Below are positions 27,318-35,561 of a stretch of DNA of 64,000 nucleotides, in pieces. The DNA is from Enhydrobacter sp. GTDB lineage: Bacteria; Pseudomonadota; Alphaproteobacteria; Reyranellales; Reyranellaceae. The number at the start of each line of letters is the position of its first letter. The stretch's first letter is position 1. The translations under genes were made by a program, and so were the position numbers. The stretch covers positions 1,116,001 to 1,180,000 of the forward strand of contig NZ_CP126889.1 of assembly GCF_030246845.1 (NCBI RefSeq), in the 5' to 3' direction. The notes below the pieces were generated by a model. It did no database searches. It was not told the DNA's origin and saw only the letters and a list, made by a program, of their open reading frames with translations.

Positions 27318-28463
27318 GTGACATTGCCGCTTGAAGGAGTTCGCGTCATCGAGGTGGGCCAGGCGCTGGCGGGCCCCTTGGCCGGGGTGCTGCTCGCCGA
27401 CATGGGCGCCGACGTGATCAAGGTGGAAAAGCCGGACGGCGGCGATGATGCCCGTATCTGGGGCCCGCCCTACGGGCCGGACGGCGTCACGTCGCTCTAT
27501 TTCTACGGCCAGAATCGCAACAAACGCTCGGTCACCCTCGACCTCAAGGCGGCCGCCGACGTCGAGGCGCTGCACCGGCTTTGCGAGACCGCCGACATCC
27601 TGATCCAGAACCTGCGGCCAGGCGTTGTCGACGAGATCGGCATCGGCCCCGAGGCGATGCTGAAGCGCCATCCGCGGCTCATCTACTGCTCGATCTGGGC
27701 CTTCGGCTACCAGGGACCGCTCAGGATGAAGCCGGGCTTCGATCCGCTGCTGCAGGCCTATGGCGGCATGATGAGTGTCACCGGCCGCCCGGACGATCCG
27801 CCGACCTTCTGCGGCGCCTCGATCAACGACAAGGCGACCGGCATGTTCTGCACCATCGGCGCGCTGGCGGCGCTCAGGATGCGCGACCGCACCGGCAAGG
27901 GTTGCCTGGTCGACACCTCGCTGTTCGACTCGGCGGTGCACTGGGTCGAAGGCCAGCTCAACGGCTATCTGGAGACCGGCGTCCTGCCCAGGCGCCACGG
28001 CACCGGCGGCGCCGTGATCGTACCCTACCAGACCTTCGACACTGCCGATCGGCCGCTCTGCCTGGCGCCCGGCAACGATCGGCTGTGGGCGCGCTGCGCC
28101 AAAGTGCTCGGCCATCCGGAATGGGCAGCCGACCCGCGCTTCGCGAAAAGCGCCGCGCGCGTGCAGAACAAGGAAACGCTCATTCCGATGATCGCGGCGG
28201 CGATGCGCGACCATCCTCGCGCGCATTGGCTGGAGGCCTTCGAAAAGGCGGGCGTGCCGTGCAGCCCGGTGAACGACATCGGCGAACTGGCCGCGACCGA
28301 GCAGCTCGCCGCGTCGGACCTGGTGCATCAGCTTCCCGTCCGGCCGGGAGAAACCAGGGCGCCGCGCGTGGTCGGCCTGCCGATCTCCTTCGACCGCCAG
28401 CGGCCGCACTCACCGCGGTCTGCGCCCAAGCTCGGCGAGCACAACGACGAGGTGCTGGGTTAG
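27318..28463 (+). CDS. CaiB/BaiF-family (class III) CoA transferase
   Basis: 381-aa class III CoA transferase, moving CoA between acyl donors through an Asp-bound intermediate. N-terminal GVRVIEVGQALAGPLAG and DMGADVIKVEKP are family hallmarks; the likely catalytic Asp is D171 in SINDKATGM, and the interlocked-dimer region GKGCLVDTSLFDSAV follows. GTG 27318 is preferred, with AAGAGGA upstream; ATGs at 27237, 27271 and 27289 would add a tail absent from the family. Its substrate cannot be told from sequence. No acyl-CoA enzymes lie next to it. Confidence 0.9.
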   Translation: MTLPLEGVRVIEVGQALAGPLAGVLLADMGADVIKVEKPDGGDDARIWGPPYGPDGVTSLYFYGQNRNKRSVTLDLKAAADVEALHRLCETADILIQNLRPGVVDEIGIGPEAMLKRHPRLIYCSIWAFGYQGPLRMKPGFDPLLQAYGGMMSVTGRPDDPPTFCGASINDKATGMFCTIGALAALRMRDRTGKGCLVDTSLFDSAVHWVEGQLNGYLETGVLPRRHGTGGAVIVPYQTFDTADRPLCLAPGNDRLWARCAKVLGHPEWAADPRFAKSAARVQNKETLIPMIAAAMRDHPRAHWLEAFEKAGVPCSPVNDIGELAATEQLAASDLVHQLPVRPGETRAPRVVGLPISFDRQRPHSPRSAPKLGEHNDEVLG

Positions 28464-28613
28464 CGGATTGTCGAAGGAGAGCCGGGCCCTGGAGCCCTGG
28501 CCTATCCGTTTTCTTGCCATCTAACCCAATGGCATCATCTTCGCAGGCACCGCGGATGGAGCCCGTGAGCCAGCTTACATGTCACGCCCGGAGTCCGCGC
28601 AATCAATTTGTGC

Positions 28614-28796
28614 TCATCTCACTGTGTACAGCACCTTTGCGCAAACGGTTTGGCCTTCGACGCTGGTGATCACCCCACCCTGCGCTGCGCAATGGCGGCC
28701 CTGCACATCGCTGCCGCCTGCCAGGAAAATGAACACCCCAATCAGCGCCACCAGCAGCATTGCCAGCAATGCATCGTTCCGCGTGACCCTTCCCAC
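28614..28796 (-). CDS. Small single-helix membrane protein
   Basis: 60-aa frame with a GTG start preceded by GAGGAG at 7-bp spacing. Residues about 9-27 (ALLAMLLVALIGVFIFLAG) form one transmembrane helix; a short tail beyond it contains two cysteines (HCAAQGG and QTVCAK) that could pair in the periplasm. No family is recognised. It lies alone between the CoA transferase and the cyclase-FHA gene. The good ribosome site and helix are the main support. Confidence 0.5.
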   Translation of the reverse strand: MGRVTRNDALLAMLLVALIGVFIFLAGGSDVQGRHCAAQGGVITSVEGQTVCAKVLYTVR

Positions 28797-29165
28797 AACC
28801 GACTCTCCTCGCTCATGCGATCAATCACATTTCTCCCGCCCCAAGACCGGACCCCAGAAATCCAGTTGCAGTATTAATGCTTGTATTTTGTGATTCGCGC
28901 AATGGTTAAGCAACGATCTTGTCCACAACCAGTGATAGAATATCATACGGTCGCGGGCGGCGCGCGACGGGACGCCGAGGCGCCATCCTTGCCGCGCTAC
29001 GTGAGCGCTTGGCGAGAAGGGGTGGATTGCGAAGGATTTGTGATCGGGCACGGCTTTCAATACGCTGTCGGCCGACGAAGGGTTCTGTTCGTTGGCAGAG
29101 AATGGGCGTCGTTGCATCCGGGAAAGGGGGGAGCAGGATCGACAATCGCCCATCGGGATAAGGCT
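28797..29165. other. AT-richer noncoding stretch upstream of the cyclase-FHA gene
   Basis: About 370 bp with no coding sequence I can support. The part at 28860-28960 is unusually AT-rich for this window (for example TATTAATGCTTGTATTTTG and GATAGAATATCATA) and probably contains divergent promoters for the small membrane protein and the cyclase-FHA gene. No clear -35/-10 pair could be fixed. The reading frame of the cyclase is open back to 28881, but the added residues look random. Confidence 0.4.
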
Positions 29166-30074
29166 ATGGCAAGCATGCAGCGCCGCCTTGTGGCCATCGT
29201 TCATGCCGACCTCGCCGACTTCACCCGCATGATGGAAGGCGCGGAAACCCTCACCTTTCAGCATCTCAAGTCGGCGACAAGCGACGTGTGGCGACCCGCG
29301 ATCGAAGCCGGCGGTGGCCGACTGGTCGGCATCGTCGGCGACGCCATGCTCGCCGAGTTCGGTTCGACGGTGGCGGCCGTCACAGCGGCAATCGACATTC
29401 AGGCGCGCATGACGCGGTTCAACGAGACACTCGAAGAGAGCGAGCGCCTGTTGTTCCGCATCGGCGTTCATGTCGGCGAGATCATCGTCGATGAGGACCA
29501 GAACATCTTCGGCGACGGCGTGAATCTCGCCGCCCGCATACAGGCGCTTGCCGAGCCTGGAGGCATCGCCGTTTCCCGCACGGTGCGCGACGTCGCCGAA
29601 CTGCAGATCGATTGCGCCTTCGTCGACGGCGGGGAGCATCACGTCAAAAATGTCAGCCGCCCTGTCCACATCTATCATGTGCGCCGCCAGACGGCCCTTT
29701 CCGATCCCACGGCGCCCATCCTGCCTCAAGCCACGTTGCGCTTCGAGGGCGCCGACTTGATCGGCCACAAATACGGCTTCGACCTGGCGCTCGACAAATT
29801 GTCGACCCGACCGCAGGGAGCGGTCATCGGCCGCGCAGTCGATCAATGCGAGCTCGTGCTGGCACATAGCACCGTGTCGCGGCGGCACGCGCGCCTGAGC
29901 CTTGTCGGGGAAGCGCTGCAGATCGAGGATTTGGGCTCGACCAATGGCACTTCCGTGGATGGCGCGCCTGCCCGCGCAGGCGCGCCGGTGCCGGTTCAGG
30001 TCGGTTCCAAACTCAGGATCGGCGAGGTCGAACTTGTGGTTCGCCCCATCGCCTCCCGCTCGACGGAACAGTAG
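29166..30074 (+). CDS. Nucleotide cyclase with C-terminal FHA domain
   Basis: 302-aa soluble protein. Residues about 1-175 are a class III cyclase: first metal Asp in AIVHADLADFTRMM, second in IVGDAMLAEF, then FRIGVHVGEIIVD and FGDGVNLAARIQ. Residues about 215-295 form an FHA phosphothreonine-binding domain with its signature residues in VIGRAVDQCEL, STVSRRHARL and DLGSTNGTSVDG. ATG 29166 is chosen because the cyclase core begins at once and AAGG precedes it. The FHA domain suggests control by, or docking to, a Ser/Thr-phosphorylated partner, which is not in this window. It converges with htpG, 24 bp apart. Confidence 0.88.
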   Translation: MASMQRRLVAIVHADLADFTRMMEGAETLTFQHLKSATSDVWRPAIEAGGGRLVGIVGDAMLAEFGSTVAAVTAAIDIQARMTRFNETLEESERLLFRIGVHVGEIIVDEDQNIFGDGVNLAARIQALAEPGGIAVSRTVRDVAELQIDCAFVDGGEHHVKNVSRPVHIYHVRRQTALSDPTAPILPQATLRFEGADLIGHKYGFDLALDKLSTRPQGAVIGRAVDQCELVLAHSTVSRRHARLSLVGEALQIEDLGSTNGTSVDGAPARAGAPVPVQVGSKLRIGEVELVVRPIASRSTEQ

Positions 30075-30098
30075 GCCGGGCGGCCGCTGCGGAAATAA

Positions 30099-31976
30099 CT
30101 ACGGCCGCAGCCCGCGCACGACGAGGGCGTTGAGCCGCCGCGTGAAGGCGGCCGGATCGGCGGGCACCTCGCCGTCGAGGATGTAGGCCTGGTCGAGCAG
30201 CAGGCTGGCGATGTCGCCCACCTCCTCCTTACGGTCGGCGATGCGCGCCGCATCGAGCGCCTTCACGAGCTCGTGCCGCATGTTCAGCTCCAGGATCGGC
30301 TTCGCTCCGCTGCCGCGATTCTGGCGCGCGAGCAGCCGCTCGAGCTCGCGGTCGCGCCCCTGGGCGCTCGCCACCAGGCAGGCCGCGCTCTCCGTCAGCC
30401 GCTGCGAGGCGCGCACCTCGGCGACCTTGTCGCCCAGAGCCTCCTTCGCCGCCTTGACGATCTCGACCTCGTCTGCCGATGGAGCCTTCTCCTCGTCCTT
30501 GTTCAGGAGCGGAATGCTGCCGAAATCGACATCGCCCTGGCTCAGGGATTTCAGCGGCTTTCCCTCGAACTCCTGCGGCATCATGGTCCAGAAGGCGTCG
30601 ATCGGATCGGTGAGCAGCAGCACCTCGATGCCGCGCGCCCGCGCCGCCTCGAGCTTGGGATTGGAGCGCAGACGTTCCGCGCTCTCGCCGGCCAGATAGT
30701 AGATCTCGGTCTGGTTGGGCTTGAGATCCGCAACATATTCCTTAAGCGAACGCGGCTTGTCGCCGGCCGTCGAGCTGAAGCGCGCGAGGGCAAGCAGCTG
30801 GCTGCGGCGTTCGTGATCCTCGTAAAGCCCTTCCTTCAGGACCGGACCGAAAGCGCTCCAGATCCTGGCGTAGGTCTCGGGTTCCTTTCCGGCCGTGCTC
30901 TCGAGCTCGCCGATCACGCGGCTGGCGAGGCCGCTGCGGATCTGTTTCACCTGCGGGTTGTTCTGCAGCATCTCGCGCGAGATGTTGAGCGGCAGGTCCT
31001 CGCTGTCGACGACGCCGCGCACGAAGCGCAGATAGGCCGGCAGAAGATCGGCGTCGTCGGTGATATAGACGCGGCGGACATAGAGCTTCACGCGGCCCTT
31101 GCGCGCGGGGTCGGCCAGATCGAAGGGCGGCGTCGAGGGCACGAACAGCAGCACGGCGTAGGACTGACGGCCCTCCACCTTGTAGTGCAGCGTGAGCGCC
31201 GGTTCGTCGAAGGCCATCGCGATCGAGCGGTAGGCCTGCTTGTAGTCGTCGGCCGTCACCTCCGATTTCGCGCGCTGCCAGAGGGCGCTAGCGGCATTGA
31301 CCTGCCGGGCGGCATCCTTGTCGTCCACGAGCTCGATTGGAAACAGGATATGGTCGGAATAGGTGCGGATCACCCGTTCGAGCTCGAACGGCTGCAGATA
31401 GCGCGCCGCATCCTCCTTGAGGTGCAGCACGATCTCGGTGCCGCGCGGCACGCACTTCGCCTGCTCCTCGTTCGCCGGCGCCACTTCGAAGCCGGCGCCA
31501 CCCTCGGAGCGCCAGACCCAGGCCTCGGCCGTACCGGCACGGCGGCTCGTCACCTCGATCCGGTCGGCCACCATGAAGGCGGAATAGAAGCCGACGCCGA
31601 ACTGGCCGATCAGGCCCAACCCGTCCTTGGCTTCCTTCAGCCCCTGCAGGAAAGCTTTGGTGCCCGATCGCGCCAGGGTGCCGAGATTGTCGATCAGCTC
31701 CTGGCGGTCCATGCCGATGCCGTTGTCGGTGATCATGAGCGTCTTGGCGGCGGTGTCCGGCCTGATCCGGATGACGAGCTTGTCGTCGCCGGCCAGCAGC
31801 TCGGGCCGCGCGATCGCCTCGTAGCGAACCTTGTCGCAGGCGTCGGAGGCGTTCGAGATCAGCTCGCGCAGGAAGACGTCGGTCTCGGAGTAGACCGAGT
31901 GGACCATCAGGTTCAGGAGCTCCGCGACCTCCGCCTGGAATTGATGCGTCTGCGTGGTTGTCGTGTCCCCGTTCAT
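30099..31976 (-). CDS. htpG: HtpG: Hsp90-family chaperone
   Basis: 625-aa cytosolic ATP-dependent chaperone. GHKL ATPase motifs: [41 protein letters not shown], and [15 protein letters not shown]. The middle domain has [14 protein letters not shown] and [13 protein letters not shown] with the catalytic Arg region; the C-terminal dimerisation domain ends before [11 protein letters not shown]. The length is normal and the gene is complete. It appears monocistronic: the flanking genes are divergent or convergent. Confidence 0.97.
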   Translation of the reverse strand: MNGDTTTTQTHQFQAEVAELLNLMVHSVYSETDVFLRELISNASDACDKVRYEAIARPELLAGDDKLVIRIRPDTAAKTLMITDNGIGMDRQELIDNLGTLARSGTKAFLQGLKEAKDGLGLIGQFGVGFYSAFMVADRIEVTSRRAGTAEAWVWRSEGGAGFEVAPANEEQAKCVPRGTEIVLHLKEDAARYLQPFELERVIRTYSDHILFPIELVDDKDAARQVNAASALWQRAKSEVTADDYKQAYRSIAMAFDEPALTLHYKVEGRQSYAVLLFVPSTPPFDLADPARKGRVKLYVRRVYITDDADLLPAYLRFVRGVVDSEDLPLNISREMLQNNPQVKQIRSGLASRVIGELESTAGKEPETYARIWSAFGPVLKEGLYEDHERRSQLLALARFSSTAGDKPRSLKEYVADLKPNQTEIYYLAGESAERLRSNPKLEAARARGIEVLLLTDPIDAFWTMMPQEFEGKPLKSLSQGDVDFGSIPLLNKDEEKAPSADEVEIVKAAKEALGDKVAEVRASQRLTESAACLVASAQGRDRELERLLARQNRGSGAKPILELNMRHELVKALDAARIADRKEEVGDIASLLLDQAYILDGEVPADPAAFTRRLNALVVRGLRP

Positions 31977-32124
31977 TGTGTTTCAAGCCCGTGTGAATTG
32001 CCGGCGGTGGATATAAGACCTCCATCGACGGGGGCAAGTGGCCTGTCGCCGCGTCACGACGTGATCGACAAGGGCGGCGCGGGCTGCAACCCTTGGCCAA
32101 ACGGCTGAAACATCCGAGGACGTC

Positions 32125-33378
32125 ATGGGCGAGAAGACAACCGGCAAGAATCTGCGCATCAACGGCGAGCGCCTGTGGCAGAGCCTGATGGAAATGGCCG
32201 GGATCGGCGCCACCGACAAAGGCGGCGTTTGCCGGTTGGCGCTCACCGATCTCGACCGACAGGGCCGCGACCTGTTCGTGCGCTGGTGCAAGGAGGCCGG
32301 CTGCACGGTGTCGGTCGACCGCATGGGCAACATTTTCGCCCGCCGGCCGGGACGCGACAATTCCCTGCCGCCCATCGGGACCGGCAGCCATCTCGACAGC
32401 CAGCCGACCGGCGGCAAGTTCGACGGTGCCTACGGCGTGCTGGCCGGCCTCGAGGTCATCCGCACGCTGAACGACCTCAACTACGAGACTGCCGCGTCCA
32501 TCGAGGTCGTGGTCTGGACCAACGAGGAGGGTTCGCGCTTCGCGCCGGCCATGGTGGCGTCGGGCGTGTTCGCCGGCGTCTTCGACGAGGAGTACGGCCT
32601 GTCGCGCCAGGATCTCGACGGCAAGACCATGGGAGAGGAGCTGAAGCGCATCGGCTATGCCGGCGACCTGCCGGTCGGCGGCCGCAAGTTCGGCGCCTTC
32701 TTCGAGGCGCATATCGAGCAGGGTCCGATCCTCGAGGCGGAGAAGAAGACCATCGGCATCGTGCAGGGCGCGCAGGGCCAGCGCTGGTACGAGGTCACGC
32801 TTACTGGCCAGGAGGCGCATGCCGGCCCGACCCCGATGCGCCGCCGCAGGGACGCGCTGCTCGGCGCCGCGCGGATCGTGCACGAGGTGAACCGCATCGG
32901 TCTTGCCCATCAGCCCCATGCCTGCGCCACCGTCGGGCTGATGCAGGTGAGCCCCAACTCGCGCAATACGATTCCGGGCAAGGTGTTCTTCACCGTCGAC
33001 TTTCGCCATCCCGACGACGCGACGCTTTCGAAGATGGACGCCGAGCTGCGCGCGACCGCCGAACGCATGGCGGGCGAGATCGGCCTGCGGCTCCAGCTCG
33101 AGCAGATCTGGTATTCACCGCCGATCGCCTTCGACAAGACATGCGTGGCGGCGGTGCAAGCGGGCGCCGACACCCTGGGCTACGGGAACATGCCGATCAT
33201 CTCGGGGGCGGGTCACGATTCGTGCTACATCGCCCGCGTGGCGCCGACGGCGATGGTGTTCGTGCCCTGCGAGGATGGCATTTCCCACAACGAGGTCGAA
33301 AACGCCACGCCGTCCGACATCGCGGCCGGCTGCAACGTCCTGTTGCAGGCGATGCTGAGCCGCGCCAATGCCACCTGA
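32125..33378 (+). CDS. M20-family N-carbamoyl-L-amino acid hydrolase / allantoate amidohydrolase-like enzyme
   Basis: 417-aa di-metal amidohydrolase (AllC/HyuC/AmaB group) acting on N-carbamoyl amino acids, ureidoglycine-type or beta-alanine precursors. Metal ligands: GTGSHLDSQPTGGKFDGAYG (His and bridging Asp), VVWTNEEGSRF (Glu), FFEAHIEQGP (His), GAGHDSCY and ISHNEVE near the C-terminus. The satellite dimerisation domain starts near GQEAHAGPTPMRRRRDAL. It is followed by an OmpA gene stump and the IS, so any downstream operon partners are lost. The substrate is unknown. Confidence 0.9.
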   Translation: MGEKTTGKNLRINGERLWQSLMEMAGIGATDKGGVCRLALTDLDRQGRDLFVRWCKEAGCTVSVDRMGNIFARRPGRDNSLPPIGTGSHLDSQPTGGKFDGAYGVLAGLEVIRTLNDLNYETAASIEVVVWTNEEGSRFAPAMVASGVFAGVFDEEYGLSRQDLDGKTMGEELKRIGYAGDLPVGGRKFGAFFEAHIEQGPILEAEKKTIGIVQGAQGQRWYEVTLTGQEAHAGPTPMRRRRDALLGAARIVHEVNRIGLAHQPHACATVGLMQVSPNSRNTIPGKVFFTVDFRHPDDATLSKMDAELRATAERMAGEIGLRLQLEQIWYSPPIAFDKTCVAAVQAGADTLGYGNMPIISGAGHDSCYIARVAPTAMVFVPCEDGISHNEVENATPSDIAAGCNVLLQAMLSRANAT

Positions 33379-33421
33379 CGCGATTGCCGTGGCCGACGCT
33401 CACTGTCGGCTGTCAATCCGA

Positions 33422-33505
33422 GCCTTTGAGGCCGATCCGCTGCTCCCGACCGCCGACGGCGTGCGCGAGCCGCAGAACCGCCGCGTCGTGATCGTGATCC
33501 AGTAA
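33422..33505 (+). pseudogene. C-terminal stump of an OmpA-family protein
   Basis: About 27 codons ending at TAA 33503-33505 read FEADPLLPTADGVREPQNRR then VVIVIQ. This is the usual end of OmpA-like peptidoglycan-binding domains (…PTxDGVxEPQNRRVEI). Upstream, the frame has no OmpA-like sequence before the M20 hydrolase stop at 33378, so the rest of the gene is missing. The IS element begins about 24 bp further on. It probably marks an old deletion junction. Confidence 0.65.
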
Positions 33506-33523
33506 GGGCCACGCACAGGAACG

Positions 33524-33546
33524 AAAAAGCCGCCCGAAAGGGCGGC
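33524..33546 (-). terminator. Left outer hairpin of the IS
   Basis: GCCGCCC-GAAA-GGGCGGC stem (7 bp, GAAA loop). On the minus strand it is followed by TTTTT, so it can end the transposase transcript and stop it leaving the element. Confidence 0.7.
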
Positions 33547-33559
33547 TCAGGCCGCTGAC

Positions 33560-33590
33560 AAACCCCGTCGATTTTTCAGCGGGGTTTTTT
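33560..33590 (+). terminator. Left inner hairpin of the IS
   Basis: AAACCCCG and CGGGGTTT arms with a 12-base loop, followed by a T-run on the plus strand. It points into the element and could block plus-strand readthrough antisense to the transposase gene. Confidence 0.6.
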
Positions 33591-33616
33591 GTTGATGGTG
33601 TTGGAATTTGATCGGA

Positions 33617-34981
33617 TCAGGCCGGAACGGGGATAGGCGCCATTGCGAGAGCGATTTTCTTGATGTTCTGGGCAGCGGCAGCCAGCAAGCACTGGCAGGC
33701 CACGGCGAGGAGACCACGGAAGCGGGCATAGCGGTGGCCGTGGAGTTGCTTGGCATCAGCGAAGGAGCGTTCGACCGTCTCCTTGCGTCGCTTGTAGATG
33801 CGCTTGCCCCAAGGGGTCAGCCGATGAGCGTCGGTGCGCTCGCGAACCTCGGCCCAGACATGACGGGTAATCAGGCGCGTTGCGTTGGCGCTGGACGTAC
33901 AGGAAGCGAGCAACGGGCAGGCTCTGCAAATGGCCGGATCGCTGGTGTAGTGTCGATATCCGGTGCGATCGGTGGTGGCGTAGGTGAGAAGCTGGCCCTG
34001 CGGACACCGATAGCCATCCACCTCTGCCTCATAGTGGAAGGCCTTGTTCGGCATCATGCCGGATCGCGGCGGCGTCGGTCGGCGATAGCCGATCACGCCC
34101 AGTACACCGCGCTCCTCCAAGCCCTTGGCAATGCCAGTGGTCGCATAACCGGCATCGAGGCCGACGGCGCCGACATTGAAGTCGAAGCGGCGGCGTTGGC
34201 GGTCGAGGCGGCCGAGATACACGATGGAATCATGCACGTTGGCGGGCGTCGCATAGGTGTCAGTGATGATGCCCAGGCGACCATCGACCGTGCGGTGGTC
34301 GAGATAGAAGAAGCCCTTCGGCTTGCCGTCACGCACCATGTAGCCGCTCTCCGGATCGGTGCGTGAGACCTTGGTCTCCTTCTCGATCGGCTGGCGCGCT
34401 TTGTCCTTCAGCGGCTTCTTGCCGTGCGCGGCACGATCCTCCCCGATCGCTGCATCAAGCGCATCCCAATAGTCCGAACGCGACTTGGCGACCACGGCAA
34501 CGTCATAGCGGTTCTTGTTGGCGTTGGCCTTCAGGTGCGTCGAGTCGGTGTACAGCACCGTGCCATCGACCAGGCCGTGACGGATCGCCTGCTCCACGAT
34601 CGCATCGAAGATGTCCTGCGCGACCGACGTGTCGTTGTAGCGCCGGCGTCGGTTCTGCGACAGCGTCGAGGCGTCGAATACCGGATCGGTCAGCTTCAGC
34701 CCCAAAAACCAGCGATAGGCGATGTTGACCTCGATCTCGCGCACCAACTGCCGTTCGGAGCGGATCCCGAACAGGTAGCCAATGAACAGGGCCTTGAACA
34801 TCGCCACCGGATCCAGCGGCGGGCGCCCATTGTCGGGGCAGTAAAGCCCCGCCACACGCTCATGGATAAACGAGAAATCGATCACCGCTTCAATCTTGCG
34901 GAGCAGGTGATCCTTCGGAACCAGACCCTCGATCGCCACGAGTTCGAGTTCGATCTGTTGCGGTAGCGCCTTCTTCAGCAT
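33617..34981 (-). CDS. IS1182-family DDE transposase
   Basis: 454-aa transposase, apparently intact. The N-terminal DUF772-type domain has SFIHERVAGLYCPDNGRPP and FKALFIGYLFGIRSERQLV; the catalytic acidic residues are seen in VLYTDSTHLKANAN (Asp), GLDAGYATTGI (Asp) and ETVERSFADAKQLHG (Glu). A Cys cluster (RCPQG…CRACPLLASC) lies between. The ATG at 34981 is preferred; an upstream TTG at 34996 sits inside the T-run of a terminator hairpin. It is probably active, since no frameshift or stop was seen. Confidence 0.93.
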   Translation of the reverse strand: MLKKALPQQIELELVAIEGLVPKDHLLRKIEAVIDFSFIHERVAGLYCPDNGRPPLDPVAMFKALFIGYLFGIRSERQLVREIEVNIAYRWFLGLKLTDPVFDASTLSQNRRRRYNDTSVAQDIFDAIVEQAIRHGLVDGTVLYTDSTHLKANANKNRYDVAVVAKSRSDYWDALDAAIGEDRAAHGKKPLKDKARQPIEKETKVSRTDPESGYMVRDGKPKGFFYLDHRTVDGRLGIITDTYATPANVHDSIVYLGRLDRQRRRFDFNVGAVGLDAGYATTGIAKGLEERGVLGVIGYRRPTPPRSGMMPNKAFHYEAEVDGYRCPQGQLLTYATTDRTGYRHYTSDPAICRACPLLASCTSSANATRLITRHVWAEVRERTDAHRLTPWGKRIYKRRKETVERSFADAKQLHGHRYARFRGLLAVACQCLLAAAAQNIKKIALAMAPIPVPA

Positions 34982-34994
34982 ACCGCCTTGAATC

Positions 34995-35019
34995 AAAAAC
35001 CCCTGGCAAATGCCAGGGG
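34995..35019 (-). terminator. Right inner hairpin directly upstream of the transposase start
   Basis: CCCCTGGCA and TGCCAGGGG arms, followed on the minus strand by TTTTTGATT, only 14 bp before the transposase ATG. It would stop transcription entering the element from outside, a known way insertion sequences avoid activation. Confidence 0.7.
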
Positions 35020-35035
35020 TTTGTCAGCGGTCTGA

Positions 35036-35059
35036 GGCGGCCGATAGGCCGCCTTTTTT
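35036..35059 (+). terminator. Right outer hairpin of the IS
   Basis: GGCGGCC-GATA-GGCCGCC stem followed by six T on the plus strand. It mirrors the left outer hairpin in stem length and loop size but not in sequence. Confidence 0.65.
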
Positions 35060-35230
35060 GTCGTCGATCTCGTTCAGCACTGCAACAAGACGGCGGTACC
35101 AGCCATCCACCGTAGTGGCCGACACGCGGCCCGATTTCTGATACAATTGCAACCAAGTTGGTCGCGATGATCCTTGTGTGCCGGGTCCGGCTCGCTCAGA
35201 TTGGATAGGCTTTCAGGAGCGCACGAAATC

Positions 35231-35530
35231 GTGACGAAAATGCTGCCGGCCCTCGTGGCCGCCGGAACCGCTCTGATCACTACCGCGATGGTGCAGGCGG
35301 TGTATGCGCTCTGCTGGTTCGGACGCTATCTGCTCGGCGGCACGGCCCCTGCCTACGACTGGGCCGGCGCCTTCATCACCTCCGGCATCGTCACCACCGT
35401 GGTCCTGCTGGCGAGCCTCGTCACCCTGCGTCTCATGGCGGCCCGGCCGTCCGAAGAGATGTCCAGGAACGACCAGCCGGCCGGACCCGATGCCCTGCCC
35501 GTGTTCCGCATCGCCGGCAGCCCGGAATAG
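35231..35530 (+). CDS. Small two-helix membrane protein
   Basis: 99-aa protein of unknown family. Two hydrophobic helices are predicted at about residues 4-29 (LPALVAAGTALITTAMVQAVYAL) and 44-69 (WAGAFITSGIVTTVVLLASLVTL), with a polar C-terminal tail of about 30 residues. GTG 35231 with AGGAG 11 bp upstream is the likeliest start; an ATG 9 bp later is the alternative. It is a single gene convergent with the MFS transporter. The stretch between the IS and this gene (35060-35230) shows no other feature. Confidence 0.6.
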   Translation: MTKMLPALVAAGTALITTAMVQAVYALCWFGRYLLGGTAPAYDWAGAFITSGIVTTVVLLASLVTLRLMAARPSEEMSRNDQPAGPDALPVFRIAGSPE

Positions 35531-35561
35531 CATCCCGCCAGCGACGATATCCGCCTTCCGG

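Larger units (their letters stand above)
33529..35059 (-). mobile_element. IS1182-family insertion sequence
   Basis: About 1.53 kb with one transposase gene. Ends are supported by inverted repeats: left 33540-33566 (…GCTCAGGCCGCTGACAAACCCC) and right 35016-35042, whose complement reads …CCTCAGACCGCTGACAAACCCC, about 23 of 27 matching. Outside each repeat lies a short hairpin; whether these belong to the element or the host is unclear, so the boundaries may be up to about 20 bp off. No direct target repeat was evident. It landed beside the OmpA remnant. Confidence 0.82.

Noticed and set aside
28881..29165. Upstream extension of the cyclase-FHA protein
   Set aside because: Open frame, but AT-rich and without any domain; ATG 29166 sits right at the cyclase core.
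33524..35059. Outer hairpins as a target-site duplication of the IS
   Set aside because: The two hairpins differ in sequence, so they are not direct copies of one target.
34890..35156. Short minus-strand frames at the right end of the IS, one ending LVAVLNEIDDKKGG
   Set aside because: Looks slightly protein-like but has no recognised family, no start site, and runs into the IS hairpins; too weak to annotate.
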